Source: Bacteriovoracaceae bacterium UBA7317
GTDB taxonomy: Bacteria; Bdellovibrionota; Bacteriovoracia; Bacteriovoracales; Bacteriovoracaceae
Assembly (NCBI GenBank): GCA_002474345.1
Contig: DKQD01000168.1
Location: 1 to 64,000 of the forward strand
Length of the DNA stretch: 64,000 nt
Reading direction: 5' to 3'
Shown: piece after piece, positions 16,436-26,132 of the stretch
Numbering within the stretch: position 1 is the stretch's first letter
Layout: the number at the start of each line of letters is the position of its first letter
The notes under the pieces: generated by a model
What the model was told of the DNA's origin: nothing
Seen by the model: only the letters and a program-made list of their open reading frames with translations
The model's database searches: none
Position numbers and translations under genes: made by a program

Positions 16436-19400
16436 ATGAAAAGTTATTGGGAAAAGTATTTTAAGGGCATGCTTTTAACTTTTACCTTCCTCTTCCTCGC
16501 ACTTAACTCAAACGTTTCGCAAGCTGGGGGTGACCCTGAACCGGGTGACGCTGACTACGGTGGTGGGACAACATCATCGGGTGGTTTCTCTAACTCCTCA
16601 GATTTTCCAGGTATTGGGCCTGGGCACTACCATCAACCCGATGGTGGTCGAACGGATGATGGTGACAACCGTACTGCTAGTCCGAAACACACTGGAACGG
16701 GTCTTATGGGTGGACGGATCCAAGGCCAGTTTAATGTGGACGCCAAATCCGGTGGTGCAACCTATGCCATGCAAATAGCCGTTCCCAAAGGCCATATGGC
16801 GATGGAGCCGAAACTAAGCCTTGTTTATAGTTCAGGCGGAGGCTTTGGTCACTTTGGTACGGGATGGGAGCTAACAGGCCTTCACACTCTTCACCGTTGT
16901 GGATCAAACGCCAAGTACGATGGCGCGGCGATTGATAATAAGCAAAGAAGCCAGTGTAAAAAGAAAGAGTTTTACACGGGCACTTGTTCTAGGAAGGAGT
17001 GGAGAACCAAATGGCATACGACTTGGCTCTATGGGTGTACAGGTGGATGGAGTTGGCGAGGTTGCGGCGGATGGGGTTGGTATAAAGGTCCTTCAATTCC
17101 TACTCCCTACCTAAAAACTGTAAACTACAGTTGTCAAAAAGATAGAATTGTTAACGGGGCCTGTGAAACGCAAAAGGTACCAAGAGGAAATAAAGGGCCC
17201 GTTGGTGTCCCTCATCAAGATAGATTATGTTTAGATGGCGCCCGCTTAGTTTTAACAGGCGGAGAATACGGTAAAAGTAATTCTACTTACCGCGTGAGTA
17301 ACAGCCGGAATATTACAGCAAAAGTTAAGGGAAGTGGTTGTAGTCTTTGGGCAACTGGGATGGACAATTGTGAAGTCGAAGTCACAAAGCCTAATGGAAA
17401 TGTCCTTACCTTTGAGCAAGAACACGACCGTCGAAAAATGCACCTTCAAAGAGTTACTGACACTAGTGGTAACTTTATGGAAGTTACGTGGAGAAACTGG
17501 GGAAATGAAACGGTCTTAAGAGAAATCCAATACACCGGAACAAAAAACCATAATCCTACAAGGAAAGTTCTTTTTGATTACCGTTGGAGGGCAGATAAAC
17601 GAAATCAATACTGGGCAAGTATACCAATAAATATGCATCATATAGTCCAAAGGATAAGAGTACAGTCTCTTGAAGGAGGCAGTTGGCAAGACCTTACAGA
17701 ATACAACTTTAATTTTAAAAGAGGGAAAACGACTAAAAGAAACCTCCTCGCCTGGATTCAAATGTGTGGGAAGTCTTACGCTGATGAAGGCGGGTCTGGA
17801 CAGAAAGTCTGCCTCCCTGAAACCTCCTTTAATTATTCCGATGGTAATCATAAAGGACCTTTACAAGGGAGTAATCAAGCATGGGGTAACTTTAAAAGCT
17901 GGGGTGGCAATAACAAACACCCCCACTCAAACGGTGACAATCCTTCAATAAAAATGCTTGGGGACACAAACGGTGACGGTCTCCAAGACCTTGTTTGGGT
18001 CATGCCAGCGGGAGATGAAAAACGCTACGGGGGACTTGGGGAGCACGATGGTAGCGCTCGAATGAGCTATGATAATTGGGGGACCCATAATACCCACAAG
18101 GTCGACGTGGCCTGTACGGCCGTTAGTACGGGGAAAGGTTTTAAGCCGCCTGTTTGTAAAAGGATAATGGCGCTTTCTACAAGAAGTGAAGCTGAGTCTT
18201 ATAACTTTGTGGATGTCAACGGCGATGGGGCCTTGGATGTTGTGGCCTTTAGTGAGTCCCATAATAACTTAAATAACCACGGGATTATTGTAAATCAAGG
18301 AATAAGGATAACGAAGAATAACCTAGGATCAAAAAATGGGGCCGGCTTTCACACTAATTATAGGGCCGCCAATCCGCTGGTTGGTCAGTACCACAATAGG
18401 CATTTAGTTGATGGTTATGGGAAAAACGGAATTTTTGATTCCTCTTGGTGGAGTGGTCAATATGAAGAGTGCGCGAAAAATGGTGGCTCCAGGTATTGTA
18501 ATGACCACACAAAAAGAGAAATTCGAGACGTTAATGGTGATGGTCTTCCTGACCTTGTCCTTTTTGGAATGTGGAACGTAGAAGTCGCCCTCGGGAATCC
18601 TGACAAGCCAGGTAGCTTTAAAGACCCTGCCAGTTGGCTAGGAAGTAAGCATCACGCTAATGAAGGATCGCCTACTTGGAAATCGGGTAGTTGGAATAAC
18701 ACCGAACACGCCAGGATGCTTTGTGATATTAACGGTGATGGTCTCCCCGATATTCTTGGCTTTGGTCACTCCCAAACATCCGTTTGGTACAATTCTGGAC
18801 ATAGTTTTGCCAACAAAGATAGTCAATTGGCAAACGGTTCGGTTCTGAATGAGTTTACAGTTAGTAAAGGTTGGAAACCAGACCAGCACAGAAGAACGTG
18901 TGCTGACGTTAACGGTGATGGCCTAGCGGATATCGTCGGTTTTGGAGGAAGCAAAACTTTTGTTTATATCTCAACGGGTAGGGGCTTTGAGAAATTCGCC
19001 ACTATCAATAATTTTGGTTCCAATAAGTGGGAGTACACAGAAGAGATTAGAGGTGTTCAGGATTTAAATGCTGATGGACTTGCTGACATCTATGGATTTG
19101 AATCATCAGGTAGAATTTTAGCTGCCTTTGGAACGGGGTCAGGTTTTACAAAGCCCGTTGCGATCAGTACACAAGGCTTCACGATAGGTGACGGTTGGCA
19201 AGCAGGGAAAAACCCGCGGTTTTTTATGGACGTCAACGGTGACGGTTGCCCTGACCTTGTCGGTTACGGAAATAATGATGCCATAGTCAGGATTAATACT
19301 TCTTGCGATAGCCAGAGAGGGATTAAACCAGATGTTTTAGTGGGAGTTTATGACGGGAATGCAACCAATGCTGGTCAAGCTTGGAGTAAAGCAAGAAACC

Positions 19401-22400
19401 ATGGTATTGAAATTACTTACGGAACTATAAATCATCCAGTGCATGGTCTCATTAAAAATAATCAGTACAAAGAAACCTATGACCTTAGTAAGAAGCCCGA
19501 TAAATATATTGGCCCTAGTGGTTTCGCCTACGGCATTATGAAAGGTTCGACTTATGGGAGTATTAGGCAAAGACACCCTAGTCCTATCGTTAGAACGACA
19601 GTGATTAGAGATGTCTCAAAATCAGGTCACGAGGATAGAAGCCACGATAGAAAGAGTAAGTTCTTTTACGAAAATTATATAGCAGCAGCTGACAGAAGTG
19701 GTGGTAGTGGTTTTGAGGGACAAGAGTCCTGGCTTGAAGTTAAAGATCCTAACGGAGATTTGAAGAAATCTGGAAAGAGGGTCACCTTTCATGGGCAGTC
19801 CGCTCATGGGAAAGGTCATTTCTTGATGCCTCATAAGGATTACTGCCTTAACAATTTAAATGGCCTTTGTTCTATGAAGAAGTGGGAGTACTCTGACGTT
19901 GGGGCGAAGATTTCTGGTATTGAGGAGTATAGACCTACCAAAATTTATGTATATAGGGCGAACCCGACTAACAGTAGTAGGGTCGAAAGCTCTGCAACCT
20001 TAATGGCGGTTACGACGAAAGAATATGATGATGATGGGCTTCTCGAAAGGGAGTGGGTGAATTACTCAGGCGCTTCTTTAAACTATAATCAACATAAAAC
20101 GACCTGCCATACTTATTTGAAGGATCGAAGGAGAGGCTTCGAAAAACCGACAAAGACAGTAACTCGTTCGGGAGCTCGAAAGTCTTGTAGTGGCGCTTTG
20201 GGGAGTAATGACCGCGTTTCTGAGATGAAATACGATAATGCCGGAAGGATAAGGTCGAGGTGGGAAGGTGCCGGAGAAAGCACCTCGGCCGGTGTTGCCA
20301 GTCAACAAACTGACTTTTACTACGACGATATAGGGCGTTTAGTAACAGTTGTGGACCCCTCTGGTTTAGAAAGGCGTTACGATGACTTTACCCACCACCA
20401 TCAGCAACGTCGAGTCAGGGCCGTTCCAACAGATGAGACGATTGGAGCGGGCGAAGCTTCCGAACTTCCGATTGCCACTCAAAAAACGACCTACACGAGA
20501 ACGGGCCTTGTGGCGACAACTCTTAAAGGAACCGATAAAGTTGATGAGTCAAAATGGATTCCATCAAAAACTGAATACGATCCTTTTGGTAGGGTCCTCC
20601 GTTCCTATAGTAAAGATGATGTAGAAGGTGGGAAAGATAACCTTCACCTCGTGAGGCAAATCCGCTACGTGAAGGTTCCTGAAAGCGCCGGTAAATGGTA
20701 TGGGGTGTACGGCATGATGACTTTCAGCCGACCTGCAGACTTTGAAGGGAAGGATGACTGGTGTGGAAGATATAATATTTGTAAGTTTGGTTCTGAGCAT
20801 AATGCTGGTGCAACCTTCACAGGCCTTATCAATTCAACCAATGGCCAAATCTTTTCCCATGAATTTTCAGATACCTTTGGGCAAGTCATTAGGAGTGAGA
20901 AACATGGCCTTAACACTGATGATGAAAGGATTATCTATAAAAATGAATTTAATGAGATGGGGAATGTCATCCGTCAGTACATGCCTTTTTCAACAAACTC
21001 TAATACTGGTGGAGCTAAAGACATTTACCAAGAGTTTACCTACCTACAGGGAACTCATAATATTTTATCAAATGTCCAAAAGGATGGTGGCAATGAAATT
21101 CATGGGACCCGCTATGCTTACGAAGGTCCTGGTGGGTTAAAAATTGTCAAAACCTTCCCTAGTCCAAGTGGTAGTGGTGACTCAACAATTACTATTTGGA
21201 AATCGATCGAAGGAAAACAGGTTCAAAAAGACCTTCCTAACGGTGGGCGGGTTATTAGCAGGTACAACGCTCATGGGCAGTTAAATTACCTTAGAGATCC
21301 TATAGGAGGCGTTACCACAAAGGCATACAACTCCTTAGGGCAAGTCCTCTGGCAAGCTAAGGGCGACCTTGGAAGAGAAGAGTTTAAATACAATAAGCTT
21401 GGAAAAGTTGCTGAAAAGAAAATTGGGACTGGTGAGATAACAGCTTATGCCTACGATAAATTAGGACGTCTTTCAACAGTTGTTAATTCCCAAGGTCAAG
21501 CGACCTCTTACTTTTATAACCCTATGGGCGCGCTCAGAGGAACAGTTGATGGAAATGGAAATTCTGAAATGGTTCAATTCAATGAAGCTCACCAAAAAAT
21601 CGGAGGAGCCGTTACCATTGACGGGCAAGTTTTCACGACAATGGCCGGTGGACTAGCAGGTACAAGTATCCTTCCAACAGGTGATAAGCTTTATACGACA
21701 AAGCATATAAAAGGGATTAACAGGCAAGTGGCTTTAAATGGACAAGTGGTCGCTGAAACTCTTGACTTTGATCACTTAGGGCAAGCTAAAACCTTAAGAT
21801 ACGCTAATGGTGATGTAGCGACTGCTAGTTATGATAAGTTTGGGAAAAACGTTGGGCTTACGGTTAAGTGCGGCGATGGAAAAGGCTTTAGTGATGATGG
21901 TGAGTGGATCGGAGGAGGTGGTGGAAAAGTCTGCCATACGGAAACATCGACCTTTAATGATTCTATTGGGAAGCTCACGGGAGTTACTAGGAGTTCAATT
22001 CAATCTGAAGGTGAAACAGGAGTTGGTGGAGAAGCTGGTTCTGTTTCTCTTACCACAAGTTACTCCTATGATAAGATGGGACGACTTACTAATACCTCGA
22101 CGAATAAAAATCACAACCAAACTTTTTCTTACGATCTTAACTCTAACTTAACGAGTGTTAGGGGAACCGATGCTGTTAATTACTACCATTTTGGAAGCGG
22201 CTCTAGCCGCCTAAGTGGTACCAGTAATGGTGCTAAGTACACGTACGATAAAGCTGGTCGGGTCATAATAAAAGCTGTGTGGGATAAAGGAATTAACTCT
22301 TTTAAAACGTGGAAGTTCACTTACGAGTCCCGCTACAATAAAGTCATAAGGATTGAAGGGCCTGAAGGGACGACGATTTATGAAAGAAACGCGTTGGGTG

Positions 22401-25219
22401 GTATTGCTAAAACCATTAAACCTAATGGTGACATAATTTTAAATATCGGCCCGGGTGTTGAGCTTCGAAAAAATGTTTTAGGGAGTGTCCACGTTTCAGT
22501 GAGTGTTGCCCTTATGGGGAAACAAGTCCACACCTTTACTACGGACGCTACTCCAGCCCAGGCCAGTGCCTTTATGAGAAAGATTGAACACAATAACCAC
22601 CAGCTTATGGCGGGGATGTTTGATCCAGGAACACTTATAGGCTTTTTAAAGTTTTCATACCACAAGTTCTCTCAAGTCTTATCAAGACCCAATTTTGAGC
22701 AAGAGCTTCTAAAAGGAACGTGTATCGTCTTCGCGGTCGGTCTTTTTCTCGGGATGCTTTTTAATATCTTTAGGAAAAGAGCTGTTGGGAAAGTCAAGTG
22801 GTGGCATTACCCGATGATTGTTTTGATGTTTTCTGTAACAACGGTCCTCCCAGTTCAGGCCCTAGACTCTGGTTACGAAGGAAGGGGTAATTACGAGCTG
22901 GGGGCCCAATATTTCCACACGGATCATTTGGGTAACACGGCGCTTGTCACAAACGACAAAGGAAGGATCACTTCAAGTGTCGCTTACGACTCTTACGGTA
23001 ATATCCTTGAACAAGGATCTTTTGGTAGGGATAACTTCCCTAATAAATGGGCCCATGCAAAGCATATTAATGAGAGAGGGAAAGATTCAGGGCTTAGTTT
23101 AATGGGGGCAAGGATCTACGACAGGGATGCCAGGCGCTTCCTATCTCCTGACCCGAAATCTGTTTTCCATTCACCTTACAGGTATTCAAGTGACCCTATA
23201 GGGAATACTGACCCAAGTGGTGAAGAACCTTTTACAATCGCCTGTATTGTTATCTTCGCTCTGATTGCGCTCTTTACAACAGGTTACGCCATATCCGGTA
23301 CATGGAGATTTTGGAGATGGGATAAAAAGACGTGGGGCTTTGCCGTCCTAGGGGGGATCGCCGGTGCAGCTTTCGCGGCTGCCGCAGCTTTTGCTCTACC
23401 GGCACTCGCAGCAGCCTGTGCGACAGCGTGTCCTGGTGTGGCCGCCGCCGCGGGTGGTACAGCAAGTGTAACTTCGACCGCCGGTCTTAAGGCCCTGGCC
23501 TTCCAAGCGGCCGTTGCGGGTACATTAGGTGCCGCAGAAGCCGCAGTCGCTAGTATGATTGTTCAGGCAGGCCAGCATTACGTCAACGGAAGGGCCTTTA
23601 GTTGGTCGGAGGTCGGACAAGCCGCGGGGATGGGCTTTGTGATGGGCGCCGGATTTACGGCGGCAGGGGCCATTGTTGGCTCTGTTATGAAACCACTGGC
23701 GGGGAAAGCTGACGATTGGCTTAAAACCGTGGCCAAAGATGGGGCCTCGAAAGCAATGGAAAAAATCAGTAACAAATTGGCTGGAATAGTATCCATGATC
23801 GATAACTTTCTATCGGCAGTCGCGCCGACAGGGTGGCAAGCAGTGAAAAATATGGCCGGGACGATTGGCTCTAAAATAGGAAGGGTTTGTCGGGCGATTC
23901 ATTCTACGATCATTAAGCCATTAATAGAAAGGTCGGCTGAAATTATAGCGTCCGCTAAAAAACACTTTGATAATTTTACGGAATGGTTGGGAAATCAGGT
24001 GGCGAAGGTTGACGACCCGAAATGGCTTAAAGAGTGGATGGACAATCCTGGAAATTGGAAAGGTTACGCTCAAAAAGCCGATTTTGATAAGTTTATTGAT
24101 GAAAAGGGTATCAAGATCTTTAAAAAGGGTATGAAGGACCCCGACAATATGACCATGACCATGGATATGGCGATCCTTGATTTTAAAAAGGCAAAGCTTG
24201 AGGCTTCTCTTGATGGGATTGATGGTTGGCTTAAATCGGCGAAGCAAACTCAAGCTATTAAGGCAGAGATTGCTGAAAACGTAACCAAAAGGGCATCGGC
24301 CGCAGCAGACTTTGATAAGCTGTTTATTAAGGTAGATGACCTTAGATTTGCAAAACCAATAGAAAATCGCGTTGGTTACGGTAGTTTTAAAAATGCCGCT
24401 GATGGAACTCGTTACAATATCCACAAATTAAAAGATGGTGGACTTGAAGTTGTGACAAGGGGAAGTAAGTCGGTCGTTATCCCGAAAGACACTATTGAAA
24501 CAGGGTTTTTCATGACTGATGATGCCTACAATGCGATTAAGGCAAAACATGGCGATGGTATCGCTGACTTCTTAAAGAGCCGAAGTAGTACTCAGGGTGG
24601 ACCGGTTTTAAAAGCTGAGAACGTCGGTGACTTTAAATGGGGGCGAGTCGATCCTGATTTTGCTAAACAAGTTCAGCAGTTAACTAACGTACCAACATTT
24701 ATTCCGGCCCTAGACCATACGGCCCTTGTGGCGATGACGGGGATGGGGGCCACGGCCTGTGTGACGACATTGTGTATGGATATAAAAACACAAAAAGCGG
24801 ACGCGCTAGAAAAGGCAACAGCAGCAGTGAATGATTTTGGTGATGCTTATTCTTCGACGGTTTCGAAGATTAAAAAGGGTTGTGCTACCTCACCTCATGA
24901 AGAGGGGTGTGCTGCCGTTAGAGGAGATGCGTTTGGTCTTGTTTGGTTCGATGACCTTTTAAGCTTAGCTGGAAGCCCAACTTCAGTGGCGGCATGGTTT
25001 GAAATGTTATTTACATACGGATACACGAGTGACTCAGGGCTTGATGCTGTTTATGGAGGTAATAAAAATATCCGAAACGCTATGAGAGCAGGGTTAAGGT
25101 CTAGTACAACAGGTGTGACAAGTTGGGTTATGAGCCCGCTTATTCCCGATAATAGTGCTGGACCAGGTGCTTGGGGTAGCGCTGGCTGTGATCCTAATGA
25201 CAAAACCTGTGGTCATTAA
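16436..25219 (+). CDS. giant secreted SpvB / FG-GAP / RHS-repeat protein
   Basis: 2927 residues. Signal peptide to about SQA at residue 30; SpvB-type N-terminal domain (about 90-190: GGATYAMQIAVPKGHMAMEP, GFGHFGTGWELTGL); seven FG-GAP/VCBS calcium-loop motifs of the form DxNGDGxxD between residues about 510 and 950 (e.g. DVNGDGLPDLVLFG); then RHS/YD repeats; an RHS core ending SPYRYSSDPIGNTDPSG at residue 2262. Two transmembrane segments (about 2095-2142), the second ending VLPVQA like a signal-peptidase site, interrupt the protein just before the core. The 665 residues after the core start with hydrophobic Ala/Gly-rich helices and end in a domain I do not recognise. In this family the core encloses a polymorphic C-terminal toxin. 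Base composition of 23.3-23.8 kb is clearly richer in G+C than its surroundings. Confidence 0.85.
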   Translation: MKSYWEKYFKGMLLTFTFLFLALNSNVSQAGGDPEPGDADYGGGTTSSGGFSNSSDFPGIGPGHYHQPDGGRTDDGDNRTASPKHTGTGLMGGRIQGQFNVDAKSGGATYAMQIAVPKGHMAMEPKLSLVYSSGGGFGHFGTGWELTGLHTLHRCGSNAKYDGAAIDNKQRSQCKKKEFYTGTCSRKEWRTKWHTTWLYGCTGGWSWRGCGGWGWYKGPSIPTPYLKTVNYSCQKDRIVNGACETQKVPRGNKGPVGVPHQDRLCLDGARLVLTGGEYGKSNSTYRVSNSRNITAKVKGSGCSLWATGMDNCEVEVTKPNGNVLTFEQEHDRRKMHLQRVTDTSGNFMEVTWRNWGNETVLREIQYTGTKNHNPTRKVLFDYRWRADKRNQYWASIPINMHHIVQRIRVQSLEGGSWQDLTEYNFNFKRGKTTKRNLLAWIQMCGKSYADEGGSGQKVCLPETSFNYSDGNHKGPLQGSNQAWGNFKSWGGNNKHPHSNGDNPSIKMLGDTNGDGLQDLVWVMPAGDEKRYGGLGEHDGSARMSYDNWGTHNTHKVDVACTAVSTGKGFKPPVCKRIMALSTRSEAESYNFVDVNGDGALDVVAFSESHNNLNNHGIIVNQGIRITKNNLGSKNGAGFHTNYRAANPLVGQYHNRHLVDGYGKNGIFDSSWWSGQYEECAKNGGSRYCNDHTKREIRDVNGDGLPDLVLFGMWNVEVALGNPDKPGSFKDPASWLGSKHHANEGSPTWKSGSWNNTEHARMLCDINGDGLPDILGFGHSQTSVWYNSGHSFANKDSQLANGSVLNEFTVSKGWKPDQHRRTCADVNGDGLADIVGFGGSKTFVYISTGRGFEKFATINNFGSNKWEYTEEIRGVQDLNADGLADIYGFESSGRILAAFGTGSGFTKPVAISTQGFTIGDGWQAGKNPRFFMDVNGDGCPDLVGYGNNDAIVRINTSCDSQRGIKPDVLVGVYDGNATNAGQAWSKARNHGIEITYGTINHPVHGLIKNNQYKETYDLSKKPDKYIGPSGFAYGIMKGSTYGSIRQRHPSPIVRTTVIRDVSKSGHEDRSHDRKSKFFYENYIAAADRSGGSGFEGQESWLEVKDPNGDLKKSGKRVTFHGQSAHGKGHFLMPHKDYCLNNLNGLCSMKKWEYSDVGAKISGIEEYRPTKIYVYRANPTNSSRVESSATLMAVTTKEYDDDGLLEREWVNYSGASLNYNQHKTTCHTYLKDRRRGFEKPTKTVTRSGARKSCSGALGSNDRVSEMKYDNAGRIRSRWEGAGESTSAGVASQQTDFYYDDIGRLVTVVDPSGLERRYDDFTHHHQQRRVRAVPTDETIGAGEASELPIATQKTTYTRTGLVATTLKGTDKVDESKWIPSKTEYDPFGRVLRSYSKDDVEGGKDNLHLVRQIRYVKVPESAGKWYGVYGMMTFSRPADFEGKDDWCGRYNICKFGSEHNAGATFTGLINSTNGQIFSHEFSDTFGQVIRSEKHGLNTDDERIIYKNEFNEMGNVIRQYMPFSTNSNTGGAKDIYQEFTYLQGTHNILSNVQKDGGNEIHGTRYAYEGPGGLKIVKTFPSPSGSGDSTITIWKSIEGKQVQKDLPNGGRVISRYNAHGQLNYLRDPIGGVTTKAYNSLGQVLWQAKGDLGREEFKYNKLGKVAEKKIGTGEITAYAYDKLGRLSTVVNSQGQATSYFYNPMGALRGTVDGNGNSEMVQFNEAHQKIGGAVTIDGQVFTTMAGGLAGTSILPTGDKLYTTKHIKGINRQVALNGQVVAETLDFDHLGQAKTLRYANGDVATASYDKFGKNVGLTVKCGDGKGFSDDGEWIGGGGGKVCHTETSTFNDSIGKLTGVTRSSIQSEGETGVGGEAGSVSLTTSYSYDKMGRLTNTSTNKNHNQTFSYDLNSNLTSVRGTDAVNYYHFGSGSSRLSGTSNGAKYTYDKAGRVIIKAVWDKGINSFKTWKFTYESRYNKVIRIEGPEGTTIYERNALGGIAKTIKPNGDIILNIGPGVELRKNVLGSVHVSVSVALMGKQVHTFTTDATPAQASAFMRKIEHNNHQLMAGMFDPGTLIGFLKFSYHKFSQVLSRPNFEQELLKGTCIVFAVGLFLGMLFNIFRKRAVGKVKWWHYPMIVLMFSVTTVLPVQALDSGYEGRGNYELGAQYFHTDHLGNTALVTNDKGRITSSVAYDSYGNILEQGSFGRDNFPNKWAHAKHINERGKDSGLSLMGARIYDRDARRFLSPDPKSVFHSPYRYSSDPIGNTDPSGEEPFTIACIVIFALIALFTTGYAISGTWRFWRWDKKTWGFAVLGGIAGAAFAAAAAFALPALAAACATACPGVAAAAGGTASVTSTAGLKALAFQAAVAGTLGAAEAAVASMIVQAGQHYVNGRAFSWSEVGQAAGMGFVMGAGFTAAGAIVGSVMKPLAGKADDWLKTVAKDGASKAMEKISNKLAGIVSMIDNFLSAVAPTGWQAVKNMAGTIGSKIGRVCRAIHSTIIKPLIERSAEIIASAKKHFDNFTEWLGNQVAKVDDPKWLKEWMDNPGNWKGYAQKADFDKFIDEKGIKIFKKGMKDPDNMTMTMDMAILDFKKAKLEASLDGIDGWLKSAKQTQAIKAEIAENVTKRASAAADFDKLFIKVDDLRFAKPIENRVGYGSFKNAADGTRYNIHKLKDGGLEVVTRGSKSVVIPKDTIETGFFMTDDAYNAIKAKHGDGIADFLKSRSSTQGGPVLKAENVGDFKWGRVDPDFAKQVQQLTNVPTFIPALDHTALVAMTGMGATACVTTLCMDIKTQKADALEKATAAVNDFGDAYSSTVSKIKKGCATSPHEEGCAAVRGDAFGLVWFDDLLSLAGSPTSVAAWFEMLFTYGYTSDSGLDAVYGGNKNIRNAMRAGLRSSTTGVTSWVMSPLIPDNSAGPGAWGSAGCDPNDKTCGH

Positions 25220-25237
25220 TACGCAAATCTAAAAAAC

Positions 25238-25268
25238 ATCTTCCAGCGGCTTTGACCCGCTGGAAGAT
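25238..25268 (-). terminator. 12-bp perfect hairpin, T tract on the minus strand
   Basis: ATCTTCCAGCGG (25238-25249) and CCGCTGGAAGAT (25257-25268) pair perfectly. The T run is on the minus-strand side (GTTTTTT), so as a terminator it points left, towards the RHS gene, where no minus-strand gene is known. It may block antisense transcription or act as an mRNA 3' stabiliser. Confidence 0.5.
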
Positions 25269-25290
25269 TAAAAAGGAAAAAATGCTAAGA

Positions 25291-25326
25291 AAAGAAAGGG
25301 AAACACAATGTTTCCCTTTCTTTTTT
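25291..25326 (+). terminator. intrinsic terminator of the RHS gene
   Basis: AAAGAAAGGGAAACA (25291-25305) pairs with TGTTTCCCTTTCTTT (25309-25323) in a perfect 15-bp stem with a three-base loop, followed by further T. It separates the RHS gene from the small membrane protein. Confidence 0.9.
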
Positions 25327-25454
25327 CCAGGGGCCCTGAGGGGCGTTTTTTAACCCTTAACGAGGTTTCTTGAACAGGGGATAGGTTTATTAATGCCTTT
25401 GAAACATAAATAAGGTCTATTTGTGCTCGCATTTCTGTTTTTAAAATTTAGGGG

Positions 25455-25460
25455 TATAAT
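25455..25460 (+). promoter_or_regulatory. TATAAT -10 element
   Basis: A perfect TATAAT lies 34 bases before the ATG at 25494. The -35 region (TTTCTG with a 17-base spacer) is weak. Together with the terminator upstream it indicates that the membrane protein gene has its own promoter. Confidence 0.4.
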
Positions 25461-25493
25461 CTTACGGTTAAGATCCTAGCTTTGGAAGGTAAA

Positions 25494-26066
25494 ATGGACG
25501 TTTTTGTTCACGAAGATAAGGTTGGTTTTAGAAGGAGGCTTTTTGGGGTCATCACTTTATCGATGGCCTTGATTATTACTCTTCTCTTAGTTGACTATTT
25601 CCATTGCACCTTTGGGGTAGTCAATGAGTCCTGCGGTCAAACCTATCCGGGGATGGAAAATCAAAATAAAAGCCTCATTGATACTCCTCTTCCCATTGGT
25701 ATTTTCTTTATCTTTGTCTTGACGGTCGTTGGTGGCTTTTTTGGCTTTTTTCACGGTAAGCAAGTTGTGAGCCGCGGTCACTTAATGGTTGAAAGGTATA
25801 TCTTTTGGATCCGTTTTAGTAGAGCGAGCCTCGCTAACCTCACAGACTATAATGAAGTCAGGGTCACGAGCCAAAAGGGCTTTGGAAAGATGACTTATCA
25901 TTTAATAAGGACCCCTGAAAGGGATGTTTTTTTAATTGAGCTTGTGGGGATTAAGGGAAAGAGGATTGTCGCTTACTTACAAGACGCTGTCATTGCCAAG
26001 GCCTATACGGATAATTTAGTCAAGGCGACGGGCTTTCCTTTAAAAGAGGTCTTAGTTCCCAACTGA
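25494..26066 (+). CDS. small membrane protein; candidate partner of the RHS protein
   Basis: 190 residues from the ATG at 25494 (GGAAGG ribosome site; an in-frame TTG at 25482 lies inside that site and is rejected). Two transmembrane helices: about residues 17-37 (LFGVITLSMALIITLLLVDYF) and 70-90 (GIFFIFVLTVVGGFFGFFHG), separated by a short loop with two cysteines. The C-terminal 100 residues are a soluble beta-rich domain of PH-like character (LMVERYIFWIRFSRASLANL). No named family was recognised. It follows the RHS gene on the same strand, the place where an immunity protein is usually encoded, but has its own promoter and no proof of function. Confidence 0.6.
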   Translation: MDVFVHEDKVGFRRRLFGVITLSMALIITLLLVDYFHCTFGVVNESCGQTYPGMENQNKSLIDTPLPIGIFFIFVLTVVGGFFGFFHGKQVVSRGHLMVERYIFWIRFSRASLANLTDYNEVRVTSQKGFGKMTYHLIRTPERDVFLIELVGIKGKRIVAYLQDAVIAKAYTDNLVKATGFPLKEVLVPN

Positions 26067-26132
26067 TTTATTTTTTAGCTTTGCCTAAGGTCTGGGGTTA
26101 GAGCGTCCGCTTTATCGTTTTTTCCCTTTATT

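Noticed and set aside
23921-24424. 167-codon minus-strand frame
   Set aside because: Antisense shadow within the RHS gene; its sequence shows no domain and no start signal.
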